Position numbers and translations under genes: made by a program. From Opisthocomus hoazin (taxonomy: Eukaryota > Chordata > Aves > Opisthocomiformes > Opisthocomidae): a stretch of 64,000 bases of DNA. Positions 1 through 11,680 of the stretch are shown in pieces (the first letter of the stretch is position 1; each line of letters starts with the position of its first letter). Location: assembly GCF_030867145.1 (NCBI RefSeq), contig NC_134436.1:6324001-6388000 (forward strand). Reading direction: 5' to 3'. The notes under the pieces were generated by a model. It searched no databases. It saw only the letters and a program-made list of their open reading frames with translations, and was not told the DNA's origin.

Positions 1-1426
1 TAAAGAAGACAAAGTTCTCTGGCTCAAGAAGTCCTGGAACAGCTTGGGAAGATATTCTGGGGAAAATATCACTGTAATCTTAAATTGCCTCATACATTTC
101 TTCCAGTCACTGTTGGCGGCCAGACACTGGGCTGGCTGAGCATTTCATCTGATCCAAACAGGGACGAGGTGAGGGGCTCCTCAGCCCAGGCTCAATGCCC
201 GATGTTCCAAGTAGACCTGCAGCTCAAGAGCCCTTCGACCCAGGCTTGACTCCAACCCAGTATTATACACCGCAGTGCAGGTTACAAGCCCCAGATCCAG
301 AACAGAGTTCAGTTTCGAGGCTGATCACACACTGCAGTGGAGTTTCAGGTCTCGCAGACGAGGTTTAGGATATTTTGGCTGGCCATTTCCATCCAGGCGT
401 GGCCATCTCTGGCAGTCCCACAGCAGAAGACTGTTCAGTTACGGCAAGGGCTCCTACATGCTTGTGCTGTCCCCTACATTGGAAACCTACTTCAAATGAA
501 GCCTTCATGTTTTACGGCTGGTGGTAATTTGCATCAGGTCAAGGCGGAAAGCTGACAAAATACTCACATGACCATCTTGACGCTCGTCTCACAGCTTCAT
601 CCTATAGTGGGGAAAACTAATCCCCAGAGCAGTTACATGCAATGGCAAAGTCACCCAACTCCCTCGCCTCCTGGATGACACAAAGGAAGACCACGTGGAC
701 CTCCAGTTTAATTCTCTGCATTTCCCATACTAGTTGGGACCTCTGGTCACAAATGGTGCATGTCTGTGTGATCCAGACTTTTAAAAAGCAGGTGATGTGT
801 TTACCAGTGGTTGGGGTCCTATGGGATCTTAGTTCTCTAAAGAAGGTAGAAATTCCTTTACAAGAAAGAGGGTTGCCCACTTCCTCAGGAAGAAAGAGAT
901 GATTTTTCAATACTTCTTCAATTTCATCTAAAATTTGGAAGCCTGAGTGCTGACAGCAACCTCAAAATAAGAGTTCCCATCTGTCTTGTACTGCACTTTT
1001 CAGGCTTTGCTCTCTATTTGCAAATCCCTAACAAGCTTCTGCAGAGCTCTTTGCCTCTTTGCCAAGATCTTCGCTTTGTTTTGTTAAGTGAAAACATTAA
1101 CTGGTCTGACACAACCAGATGTACTGCACACATCTCAGCAGCTCCCTGCTGCTGCCAGGTTGGGCCCATCAATTTAATTTACCTTGGTTGTTGTGCCTTT
1201 TAACATTTAATTGCAAAGCAGCACTTGTCAGTCGCTTCACTTATCATCTGCCATTTCTGTCACCTCAGCAAGAGCCCAGGATCACTCCAGCTTCTTCGCC
1301 AGCGGAGTTCTGAGGTGGGAAGGTCTGTCCCAGGCACACCTCAATAGCTAATTGTTGACAGATCAATTAGCACTTGGCACTCCTGAAGTTAGTGTTGCCC
1401 ACGTGCTGCTACTGTGTTGTGCTCGC
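1..1426. other. Gene-free flank
   Basis: No gene, RNA gene or transposon recognised. Overlapping open frames at 617-910 (minus) and 642-902 (plus) have no recognisable homology. Confidence 0.5.
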
Positions 1427-1561
1427 TTGCAGGATGGTTCATCACTCCTGTATGTTCCTTGCAGGATGGTTCATCACCCCTGTATGTTCCTTGCAGGTTG
1501 GTTCATCACCCCTGTATGTTCCTTGCAGGATGGTTCGTAACCCCTGTACTTTCCTTGCAGG
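1427..1561. repeat. 32-bp minisatellite, four copies
   Basis: A 32-base unit beginning TTGCAGGATGGTTCATCACC starts at 1427, 1459, 1491 and 1523, with the first bases of a fifth copy at 1555. Copies differ by a few substitutions. Because 32 is not a multiple of three, all three plus frames read through as false ORFs repeating variants of CMFLAGWF and VCSLQDGS. Confidence 0.95.
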
Positions 1562-4259
1562 GACACCTCCTGTGTGCCCGGGCATCCCTCAGAGCATGTG
1601 GCACGCAGCTATGCTGGAGCCGAGCAGGAGACCAGGTGGATTAGTTCCACAAGGTCCATGAGGTCCACACTGGTGTCCCTCTGTGCTCTGTCACAGTCAT
1701 CGTGGCATCCGCCAACAGGTTGCATCAGACCTGATCTAAACGGAAGCAGCTGCAGTCAGGTGCAAACCCATAATGTACGTGTTGGCCATAGGGAAGCAAA
1801 GTCAACTGAGGGGGTCCCAGACACCTACTTGTTAAACCTGGCATGCCTTATGGTCAGCTGCTGCCAGCACCCAAGGTCCCTGCAGAGCCATGTTACCTTC
1901 TCTGGTCCTCCCAGAGTGCCTGCTCCTCCCTGTAGTGCTGAAGGGTGCGTAGGCTCTGGTCCACAGAGGCTCCACTGGTTTTGTTTTACAAGATGCAGCA
2001 TCGTTGTAGATATGTTGCCAGAACTAATAGATCTTTAAAAAAAAAAGTCACCCCCTATAATGAAAAAAGGGGATCAGATAGAAATGTCATTAGTCAGTGT
2101 AAGAACCTTATCCTCTAGGTATGTTAAATCCACGGGAGACAGGGCAAGGATTATTTTGGCTCACTTGTTGTTAACACATTGGAAAACACGGATCAGTTCT
2201 GCAGCCACGTTCACGCAGCAAGGCTCCCCTCTTTTGGTGGCAGCAGACCGAGAGGAGTGTCCCCACCGAGACAAGCTGCTTCCCAAACTCAACCCAGGAC
2301 CCACACTCCAGGTGTTCTCATCAGCGGCAACATGAGGCCGTTTTCATCACGGTTTTGGGCTCTGATATTGCCATCAGACAGGCAGAACCCTTCGTTAATT
2401 AACGTGAACTCCGGGAGCTCCCAGGGTACTCCAGCTAAGTTCGTGTCAGTGCCTTTACAGGATGGGGACTCGCACTTGGATGTGGTGCCCCCTCGTAGGA
2501 GACGTGAAGCAACTGAGATAAATAAATGCAAAGTGTTCCAAGCAAGTGGATTTGTCAGAGGGAAGAGCGATGCGCGGCGGCGATGCACTGGAGATGTGTG
2601 TACACCAGAGGGCACCCCGAAATTACAGATGTCGAAGGGAAAATTCATCGCATTAGGAGGGCTGGGAAAAGGTCCAGGGTAGCAGGAGGAGTGGGGATTT
2701 CACCTGTAAACAAAGAATTTTTAACCTTTGTGCCACCACGTAAGGGTGACTTTAAAATATTAAAGCCTGTAGTAGAGAAATAGAATATTTTGCTAACAAA
2801 ACATTTCTGAAGTCTTGAAATCAGCATCAGTCCTTGCAGTGTTTAAGTTATGGCTTGATTTACCTTTCATTTATGAAGGTATAACTTACCGGCAACTTTG
2901 CTGGAGCCAGACCCATTTAATCAACATCAAATCTGGCCTTTTGGGTATCTTAAGACTCTTCTCCTCTGCAAAAAAAACAAACTGCACTGTGCCATCATCT
3001 TTCCTGGAAAGCTATGGAAATACGGGCACCTGAATCAGGCAGGGAGCACCAGGAAATTCCTGCGGGTAAAATACCTGCGCTCTCCGAGCAGCTCGGAATA
3101 AATAAATGCCCATGACTGTAGGGACTGCGGCAGCTGGACCTTCGCTGGCGATCTCACCGCTAGAAAGCAAAAGAAAATATGCTGAGGCCCAGATTAGCTC
3201 GCCAAAGCCCCTGCTTCCAGCCCTGGAAACGCTCCCCCGGGGCACGTGGCGTTGCCACCCTTGGCTCTGCGGCAGATCTCTGCTCTGTCCTTATAAGCAC
3301 AGTACCTTTCACCAGCGTCAGCGTTTCAGATTATTTCCTGCTTGCACTCTAACAGCCTAACCGTGTAGCAGCAAACCCAAAAGGGATGCGTTTTTGGATG
3401 AAAAACCCCAAAAGGATGAAATCTGCAGGAAAGTGCAGGACTGTCCGACGGGCTCGGACGAGCCCTGGAGCAGGTCGAATCCCGCAGGTTTCCTGGGGAA
3501 GGGAATCCTGGAGGTGGAGGGATCTCTGTAAGTCAGTCCGAGGATCCCAGCTCAATAACAGAGAGACAGATAATAGCATTTGAACGCTATCTTCTCCAAT
3601 TCAATTGTATTGATTTATTGCCTGTCCAATGAAGCCATCAAGTGTACAAAATGGTTAATCTTTTTTTTTTTTTCCCTGCTGTCTTCTCAGAGGAGTGAAG
3701 TTGTAAACACAGACCCATGCAAGGGCGGTGGGAGGGGGGAAATATTCGACTTTTTCCAAGGCAGATGCTGCAGTGTGTCTATGCAAAACAAATCCCATTT
3801 TAGCACAGGGCAAAGGAAGGACACAAGCTCTTCCCACTTTGGGCTCCCGCTGCAAAGCTGCTCCACCTGAATGGTTTGGACCGGCTGACAAACCTCGCCG
3901 GCATCACTGAGCTGGCTGAACATCTCGGAGCTGGCAGGAGCATCAGCATCGCCAGCCCGGGCAGAGCCTGCCCCTGCGCTGCCCTGCCAGACCCCAAACC
4001 CAGCCGGGGGGCTGCTGGGTCTCCTCCCTCCTGTTGATGCACGGGGCTTAGCAAGGCCCATCTGACCTGCAGGACTTACCCAATTCAAAGCCTCACCCGT
4101 CGAAGTGAGGGAAACGATACTCCAGCCCCCACAAGCAGCCCCAAAACACGCAGGAGATTGCCGCTGTTTGGCACGCATCGCTTCAAAATGGAGGGTGGCA
4201 CGTCCGGCTGGGGCGAGCGGGTCCCCGGCTCCTGCGCTGGACAGCTGGGAGAGACGGAA
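1562..4259. other. Gene-free flank
   Basis: Mixed-composition sequence. Short open frames on both strands lack family resemblance and splice-bounded structure. Nothing else seen apart from a T-run at 3661-3673. Confidence 0.5.
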
Positions 4260-5010
4260 AACAATTTTTTTTTTTAAAAGTAGTTTCTTTCAAAACGCAC
4301 ATTTGCAATTAAAGGCTAAGTATGCTGTATATTTTATTAATGATGTGGGATAGCGAGGCATTTTAAAGCTCTCTTTTGTTTTGATGATACTTTTTTTTTT
4401 TTTTTTTGGAGGAGAAGGAACTGAAATGGAAAGCTTAACACTTACAATTTCCAAAATTTGGCTTATATTTTAGGTTCTGGTAACATGCAATTACAGGCAC
4501 TTAGAAAGAATTCCCTTTTTTATACTATGCCCTAGAGCATAAAATTAAGAGGCCAATTCAGGCTTTGTACTGCTTTCAGAGGCAGTTTGCTTCGGCATAG
4601 ATCAACATGGAGACTGACTGTCGCCTTTCTATTGAATTAGGTCTATATTTTTGACAAGTATGGCAGCAGCATCATCACTTTAATCACCAACAATCCATTG
4701 TGTCTCTTTATGCTAATAAATAAAACATTCTGTGTTAAATATTTCCCAGTAAGCACTTGAAGACCTGCAATCACCACTCCTTCTATATGTTCCCAAGTAA
4801 AATAATATAATGGTAATAAAATCAAATGATGTCTAGGAGTTTTATAGACAACTAATAGCAGTTATTGCAAAGTGCACATCAGATACCAATTGAAGGTTAC
4901 ATTTCTCTTTAATATGATATAGCATGCATATTTCACTAACTGTCTCTGTGTATCAAATGAATTAAACAATATGATGATATAGGTCAAAAACGGAGTTCTT
5001 CAGGAGAGGC
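4260..5010. promoter_or_regulatory. AT-rich candidate conserved non-coding element
   Basis: Repeat-free AT-rich sequence with many ATTA/TAAT cores and an ATGCAT core near 4924, set between CT-rich stretches. No open frame, transposon or RNA gene is visible. The regulatory call is inferred from composition. Confidence 0.3.
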
Positions 5011-5879
5011 CTTTACGTGGAAGAGTTTTACTGGAGCTGTGTGTTAAGAGTGGAAGCCTCTGGAGCACTGGATGCAAATCATGGGAAAATCATCCCAAGC
5101 TACAGAGAAATTGTCAGAGAAACCTCTTGCCCTTCCCGGACAGACTGTGGCCAGCCACATGCTGGTGCTTTGCTCAAGGGCCTGGTGGTGGCCAAGGTCT
5201 CGCAAACCATCACAGAAACGGGTGGGAAAGACCCCCAGCCCATCACCCCGGCCTCTGTTCTAGAGGAACACACCAGTCTAAGACCGACTCCTGGAAATAT
5301 AATCACAAAGAAGAGATTTAAGTCTGAGGAGAAACACAACCAGATCAACAGCGAGCAAACGAAGGCACCCAAGTGTCCTGCCACACGTCGTCCAGGGGCA
5401 CTCTGCCAGCAGCTCAGCCAGGCTCGGGGCTGGGCTCCCACAGCATCCCACAGCTTCCAGGGACACAGGGTGTACCCCAGGGGCTCCACGGTCTGCACTA
5501 CCCCGCCAGCCAGGTTACCCTGGACTCCCCAGATCCTCCCCTTGCTGCTTGGTCATCCCTGGGCTCTGCAAGCCCTGCAGCCCCCTTACCAGCACCCGGA
5601 CTACGCCGCAGAGTGGGAGCCCCGGCGCAGCTCCGGAAACACGCCTCGTCCTCCATCTCCTTGATTTCCCTGGCTTCATTCCCACACTTCACTCTGGAGA
5701 CCGGGAGCCTTGGAGTCACCCTAAAGAAACCCTCCCTGAACTTCAGATCAGCTTGTCAAGAGATTTTTTCCATCCCCATTACTAATATACCTAATATATT
5801 CAAGGGGCCTCGCCTCAGTCAACATGAATTGTAAACCATTTCTCTAATCCCCTCAACAATACCCTTCCCCAAACCTTTT
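5011..5879. other. CT-rich gene-free stretch
   Basis: Contains a 215-codon plus frame (5017-5664), but it opens at GTG, has no ATG near its start and shows no recognisable domain. Nothing else seen. Confidence 0.5.
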
Positions 5880-6295
5880 TTCTATCTTAATTAGATATTC
5901 TATCCCTTTGGTTTAAAATAGTATTTAATTTCACTTAATGATTTCAACAAAAAATATTAGGATTCCCCAAACAGACATGTTCCTTCTGAATTCTCCCATT
6001 CTTTTTTCGAGGGCTTCAGTTTCATCTTTTTGTTGCTTTGTCAAAACACAGCTAATTGACTGTCCTAAAAGTACAATTTTAGTAATTTCTCTCAATGAAG
6101 CATCGCCGCCTCCTCTATTAACACTGCCTAATTGGACTTTGAATCCCCAGCCAGTGACTTCACCCATGCTACGGGCCCGGATCACTGCAACAGTAAATAT
6201 CAGCATCCCAGTTAAATGTAGGTTGGCTCACATTCCCCCAAAATTGGCTTTCTGCTCCTCAGAGTCCAATCTGAAGTAATATTACATTAACCATT
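5880..6295. promoter_or_regulatory. AT-rich candidate conserved non-coding element
   Basis: A repeat-free AT-rich island with cttaattag near 5887, gctaattgac near 6051 and cctaattgg near 6127, spaced homeodomain-type cores. No coding or transposon signal was seen. Confidence 0.3.
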
Positions 6296-6544
6296 TTTTT
6301 TTTTTCTAGGGGAATTGGAGGAGCGGAGGAGAAGCTGAAGCGCAGATCTGCATTTCATCTCCTCGGTAAAAGCGCGTTTGCTCCCCGGCGCCGGCGAGGA
6401 GGGAGCGCTGCGGATCTGCGGAGCCGGGCGGGAGCCTTTGCAGCCTCCCTGCCGTCGTTTCCAAGTTTGTTTCTAGCATCTCCAACTCCAGAGAGCACGC
6501 CAGGTAAGGAGACGGTAGCGCTGAGCCCCGTGGGCCCCACAGCT

Positions 6545-6625
6545 CCGGAGGGGTACCCACCACCCCATCCCCATCACATCACCCAGCACATCCCCAGCAC
6601 ATCACCCACCACATCACCCGGAGAC
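6545..6625. repeat. Imperfect CATCACC/CAGCACATC simple repeat
   Basis: Degenerate repetition of catcaccca and cagcacatc blocks. It accounts for the His/Pro-rich false frame through this stretch. Confidence 0.7.
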
Positions 6626-6789
6626 GGAGCTCAGGACAACTCCGCTGTGGGCGGCAGAAACCATCTCCCATTCTTTCCCCTCCTTCTCCAGAACGCACGC
6701 TACATGGCACGTGGCTTTCAGCCATCGAAGACCTTGGCACATACTGGGGGCCGGCAAGGTTGACTGGCCACGCCACACCGTGTGCAGCA

Positions 6790-6975
6790 GCAAATCACCC
6801 CCGGTGTTATCTGCAGTGGCTCTAATTATCTTACAGCATCTGCTAATAAAATGAAAGCATCAGGCCAAGCTACAAGTAGAAAACAGAAACAGAACTCCTC
6901 ATTGATGCCTGTAATAGGCACCAAAGGCATATAACTCTGCATAATTGCTAATTGTTATTACTATTGCAGTTGATG
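6790..6975. promoter_or_regulatory. Short candidate non-coding element
   Basis: About 185 bases with ctaattatc, tgcataattg and ctaattgtta cores close together, flanked by GC-rich sequence. Confidence 0.3.
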
Positions 6976-8029
6976 CCAGAATTGCCCAGAGATGCCTCTG
7001 GCTGCTTGCTTCCCTGCGGGATTTGGGAGGGCGCTGAATCCCACCGCGACCGGCGACGCTTCCCTCGACAGAGACCCCCCACGGCGAGGGAGGTCGAAGC
7101 CGCCCCGCCAGCCCGCTGACCCCTTCCAGAAAACGTCAGCGCCTGCTGCACCAGCAGTGAGAACTGCAAGGGACCAAGTTAACTGCAAGTTGAAGTGCGA
7201 GATCAAAGCTCGTGAGGATTTACAAGGGACGGGCCTTTGAAGTCGCGAGCGCAGGACAAAGCGCTCCCTGCCATGCCACGCTCCGGCTTTCAGCTCCGAC
7301 AGCGAAATCCTCTGGGGCCTAATGAAGCCACTTGACCTCTTGCTACCCCCATTCTCCGATCCTCAAAAGAGGGTATTAACTCTTCTGACATCCAAGCAGC
7401 CAAGGCGGCTCGGATGGGTTTGACAAGGGCTGGCAGGGCTGCCCCAGCCCCGCTCACGGCTTTGCAGTGGTGCAGCATAAAAACACCGTAAGATACCCCA
7501 TTATGTAGGGTTTGGAGAGCTCTTTAAGATCCACAACGCTATCAAATGGAGTTCTTGCCCTTTGCTGCTGCCCTCAGTAGGGACCAGCCACAATCTAAGT
7601 TTGCATTTTTGAAACGTGCTGGATTTTCTGTCATTCACCCTCAGACGACTCCTCGATCCACACCGCTCCGGCTGCAAAGCCCTTACAAATCCTACCAAGA
7701 AAACCCGTTTCTACTCCATACTTACACAGCCCACTCACAAATTTACTGCCTCGCTCCTCCAAAGCGATTCACAGGGCTGCTTCTCCTTGCAGAAGGCTTG
7801 ACACGGAGGCAGGCAGCTCGGGGGGATGACTTCTGGCGCTGGTCCGGATTTGGTCCCGAGCAGACGGGGCTGTGCAGCTCAGCAGAGGGCACTCCAGCCC
7901 GCTGCGCCCACCCAGCCAGCCGGGAGGACCCCGCTTAAAAGATGTTGCTATCAGCTCTTTCCTTATTGCAGGCAAGTGCTCCAGCGATAAATGTTTTCTT
8001 GTAAACACGCCATAGAAGGAGGCAGGAGC
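6976..8029. other. Gene-free flank
   Basis: Moderately GC-rich sequence without recognisable exons or repeats. Confidence 0.5.
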
Positions 8030-8240
8030 CAACACAATGGAGATGCCAGGAGCTTTTTGTCTTCATGATTTAGTTTCTTATTAGAACATGCTACTGGGAA
8101 AGAAAAGATACCGTTGATAAGACTGACATTAGAGTCAGCCAGTAAAATTAAAACCCCAAGGACTGGCCTGGCCCTTTTCTTGTCAGGCAGGAATACAGAC
8201 TCTCTGCCAAATTAACACTTTGAGATGCTCATAAATGTAA
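8030..8240. promoter_or_regulatory. Short candidate non-coding element
   Basis: A non-repetitive, balanced-composition stretch with acaatgg (SOX-type), gataag (GATA-type) and aaatta cores. It stands out from CT-rich flanks; function is inferred. Confidence 0.25.
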
Positions 8241-9539
8241 GGGACAAAACTTTCAAAAAAAGAAAGAGAAGTGGTTTTGCTGCCTCCAGTTTCTGAAGAA
8301 CAGTTTTAGATGCTTTAAAGGGTCTGGCTTTCCACCTGAGCACTCACCCTCCTGCCCCAGAAAAGGACCCAGCCCAGGAAGGTGCCAGCAGCCGTGGGCT
8401 CAGGGCTGGAAGCATCTTGCGTTTCTGCACCCTTCCAAAAATCTTTGGTCTAAATGATGCTTGGGAAAGCAAGCCTCGAAGCACCACAGTAAGCTTGTGG
8501 TTGCATCCAGAGCTTGAAAGCACATGTACACAAGGTGTCAATAGATAAAACCAATTCAAATGCCAGTTCCTCTTAATGTCTGCAGGCTCATGGAGCTACA
8601 GCAGGAGGCATCACAAACTCCGAGCTCAGAGATGCTGGGAGTTTTCTTCCTGGCCAAACCTCCAGTAACTTCTCGGAGCTCAGATAAACGCTCCAATTTA
8701 GTCTCACTGCCCTCGTTCTCTTTAATTTTTACTTGGAGAAAACCTTGCCCAGAAAGCACATTTTTGCATGACAGGGTGAACAGTCCGTTCTGCGCCTAGG
8801 TCCTTCATCTCGGGGCACAGAGGGTCGAGCTTTTAAATTCAGCCATCTTGTGCCCACCCTTGGCACCACGGAGGCTCCAGCTTACACCAGCCTGGTGCAG
8901 ACAGACCCACTCCCCGCGAGCACCGTGCTGGCGTGGATACCAGCTCCTGCCTCACACCACACAGTTTGGTGTCGTTGGGATTTCCTCGTGCCCCCCGCGC
9001 AGCAGGTGCCTCAGCCAGCTCCAGGTCGAAGGGGGATCTGCTGTGAGCACAGGAGGCTGCGTGCTGCAGGGCAGAGCTCGGCACGTCTCATCCCGTCCGG
9101 CTGCCGCTTCGGCTTGTGAGAGCAAAGCGGGGGAACAGCAGGCTGAGGAGGAAACACAGACCTGTATGTGCACTGCTCACATATGGCTATAACCGAGCAC
9201 TGCTCCTTCTGCTTGCACATTTTAGGGATGTGTTTATCTTACAAATAAGCTCTTACAATAATCTTACAGCAAGCGGTTAAAATAATCTTACAGATAAGCA
9301 TTTCTGTATGCGTTCAACCGTAACCACGAGGGAGTTGACGGGACTTAAACCCACCTCCGATTTTGCAGCACCAGCCCCGTGGCCACACACCGGGCCGCGA
9401 GGAGCAGCAGCTAGCTGGGCTCACAACGGGGCTTTCTTAATAAATTCTGATTAATAGAGAACAAGTTCCTCCTCTCCCTGACCCTTTCGCAGCCTCTCTA
9501 AACCAGCCGCCCGAGCCTGCTTCAACACGTGTGTACCAC
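8241..9539. other. Gene-free flank
   Basis: CT-rich sequence. Overlapping frames near 8840-9220 are open on both strands, which points to composition rather than coding. Between about 9236 and 9300 there is a short local repeat of aatcttacag with ataagc. Confidence 0.5.
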
Positions 9540-9920
9540 CTGAGCCTTCTACCAATGTTACATGTCATTAACAAAACATAAACCAGCAGTCATATCTTAA
9601 CGGGAAAAGTTAAATCTCTTTATGCAGTTAAATAAAGATACCTTGTCCAGTCATTAAGAAGTGATTAGCTTATCTAAGAAATGACAGCGCTAGTGCTGTC
9701 AGACTGGCACACAAACACTAAAAAGAGCAGGGATCAGATATCACATTAGGCTAATTATAAAGAGAAGACAAGACCAGCAGAAGCACAAAATAGCCATGTG
9801 GACAGTATTTTGCTGGATTTTTCCTTTGCACAGAAAAGGCTAAACTTTCTGCAAAAGAGAAATTTGAGTATTAAAAAAAATTCTCTTCTGGTTTTATTCA
9901 TTTAGTACTGTATGTAAGCA
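9540..9920. promoter_or_regulatory. Candidate element containing a TGACAG palindrome
   Basis: A repeat-free AT-rich island containing the 20-base near-perfect palindrome TGACAGCGCTAGTGCTGTCA at 9682-9701. TGACAG is the core bound by MEIS/PREP/TGIF-class TALE homeodomain proteins, and here two copies face each other. ATTA cores lie on both sides. Confidence 0.35.
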
Positions 9921-11379
9921 GAGAGCACACATGCATGCAGTCTTCCAGCTTGTGTGACACAGTGGCCAAATCCTGACGAAGACCAGGTTTCTTAAACCTC
10001 ACAGTAATCCTTAAATCTCTGCACAGTCAACCTGCGGGACAGTTCCAGGTCTCTTGGAGTCTTTGCACAACAGAAGGAGCAAGGTAGCACAGCTCATCCC
10101 GTGCACCTCCTGCTCGCCCCCTCGCCATGGCCACGTTCCTCCTCCTGCGCAGCCACAGAAGCTCCCGAGCATTTTTGGAGAAAGAAATCAGGTTTACCCT
10201 CCCACTGCTGTCCACCACCTGGATGGATTCTACCTGCGTGTCCCCCTTCCCACTGCACTCAGTGGCTTCCAGTGCATGAACTAAGCATCGTCTCTGCAGC
10301 AACCACGCCATCCTTGAGCCCCATAAGGCAAGATTTATGGGCCGGCTGTCCTGACGCCTTACGCGTTTCACTCCCAGGTTATATTTGGGGAAAAAGCTCA
10401 GCTTCTAAGATCAGCAGACAAAATCCAATATACCAAACCAGCAGCTGCCCAAGAGGAAAAAGCTGCAGCAGCAAGCACCAAAGCTCTCGGGTCCTCGCTG
10501 GAGGGAGGTGTCTGCTCCTACCAGGGGTGATGGCTGTGGCTGCTCTCTGTACTCCCAGGTTTGTAAACCACACGAGTCTTTTCTCACTCAAAACACAGAA
10601 AAGCAATGCTGTCCTTAGGATGCTGAAGACCCAGGGAAGTCCCTCAGAAATTTAACCCTGTTTTCTGGAGGATGCCCTAAACACTCATTGCCTTACAGCC
10701 CCAGTACCTTCATCCAGTGAATACGGGAAGTCCTTGCTCTGCGCCCACCCGACCTGCAGACGTGCAAGATCCAGCCAGCTTTGTTAGGACAGAGGCACTG
10801 AGCACCCAGCAGATCCTAAACCAGGGGCCATCCCACCACGCACGAAAGCTGTCGTGAATGTGGCTGAACGCCCGCTGCTGGGGCAGTGCACAACCAGACC
10901 GCAGCTGTCTGAAACCTGCAAAAATCTCTGCACTTGAGAGACTTCGGAGGCAGAAAACTGGGTGCCTGGCAGTGTGAGGGACCTCCAGAATTAAGTGGGG
11001 GTTGTGAGCATCTCGATTTTCAATTTAGGCTTAAAGCATCAGTTTGGTGGGAGCGGCTGAGATGTAGACGCAGCTCTGGGCAGGCAGCTGCCCAGCTTGC
11101 TCCAGCACCCAGCTTACCACTGACCTGTGCTCCCCCTCCAGCCACGGCCAGAGGCAACCCCCAGCTCTGCAGGGGATGTGCTGATGCTGAAGAGATACCC
11201 GTCCTCTCGTGCCACGTGTCAGAACATCACCCACAACAAAGTTTTCCACCAAAACTAAAGTACTGGCCAAACGAGCAGAGGTCGGGACCCATGCTTGAAT
11301 GACTGGTACAGCCAGAAATATCTGGTCACTGTTGGGGCAGAAGTGAGGTGGTTTTCCATTTTTAACACTTGTATCCTTT
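9921..11379. other. Gene-free flank
   Basis: The plus frame at 10101-10655 and the minus frame at 10027-10371 overlap and show no known domain. No transposon recognised. Confidence 0.5.
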
Positions 11380-11680
11380 TAAAAGCTTTCATTTGCCGAA
11401 ACCTAATATTAATAACGATGGCAGATCCTACTTTCCTTGAGGTAATGCCAATTTTAATGCATTTTTTTTTACATAGCTATAGTATTATTGAGGAACAAGT
11501 AGTAAGTGATAGATACTTTAATGTAATAGGAGTCAATATGTATTTATATGTGCTTTATGACTTAATCAATATTGCTACATTAGCAAGAATAAATATGGTG
11601 TTTCCTTTTCTGGCCTTGGAAAGAACAAATAAGGAAAGTCACATTATGAAGTTTAGGAATGAATAAAATCTCCGCATTTC
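11380..11680. promoter_or_regulatory. AT-rich candidate conserved non-coding element
   Basis: About 300 AT-rich bases with taatattaataac, ttaatgcat and cttaatcaatattg cores. An open plus frame (11295-11666) runs through it, but it opens at TTG and its sequence resembles no protein family, so I treat the stretch as non-coding. Confidence 0.3.

Noticed and set aside
617-910. 97-codon minus-strand frame
   Set aside because: There are no recognisable domain or splice signals, and the opposite strand is open over the same span.
5017-5664. 215-codon plus-strand open frame
   Set aside because: It opens at GTG, has no nearby ATG, and contains no recognisable domain.
11295-11666. 123-codon plus-strand frame in AT-rich sequence
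   Set aside because: It opens at TTG in a block that looks like a non-coding element; the hydrophobic sequence is what AT-rich DNA encodes by chance.
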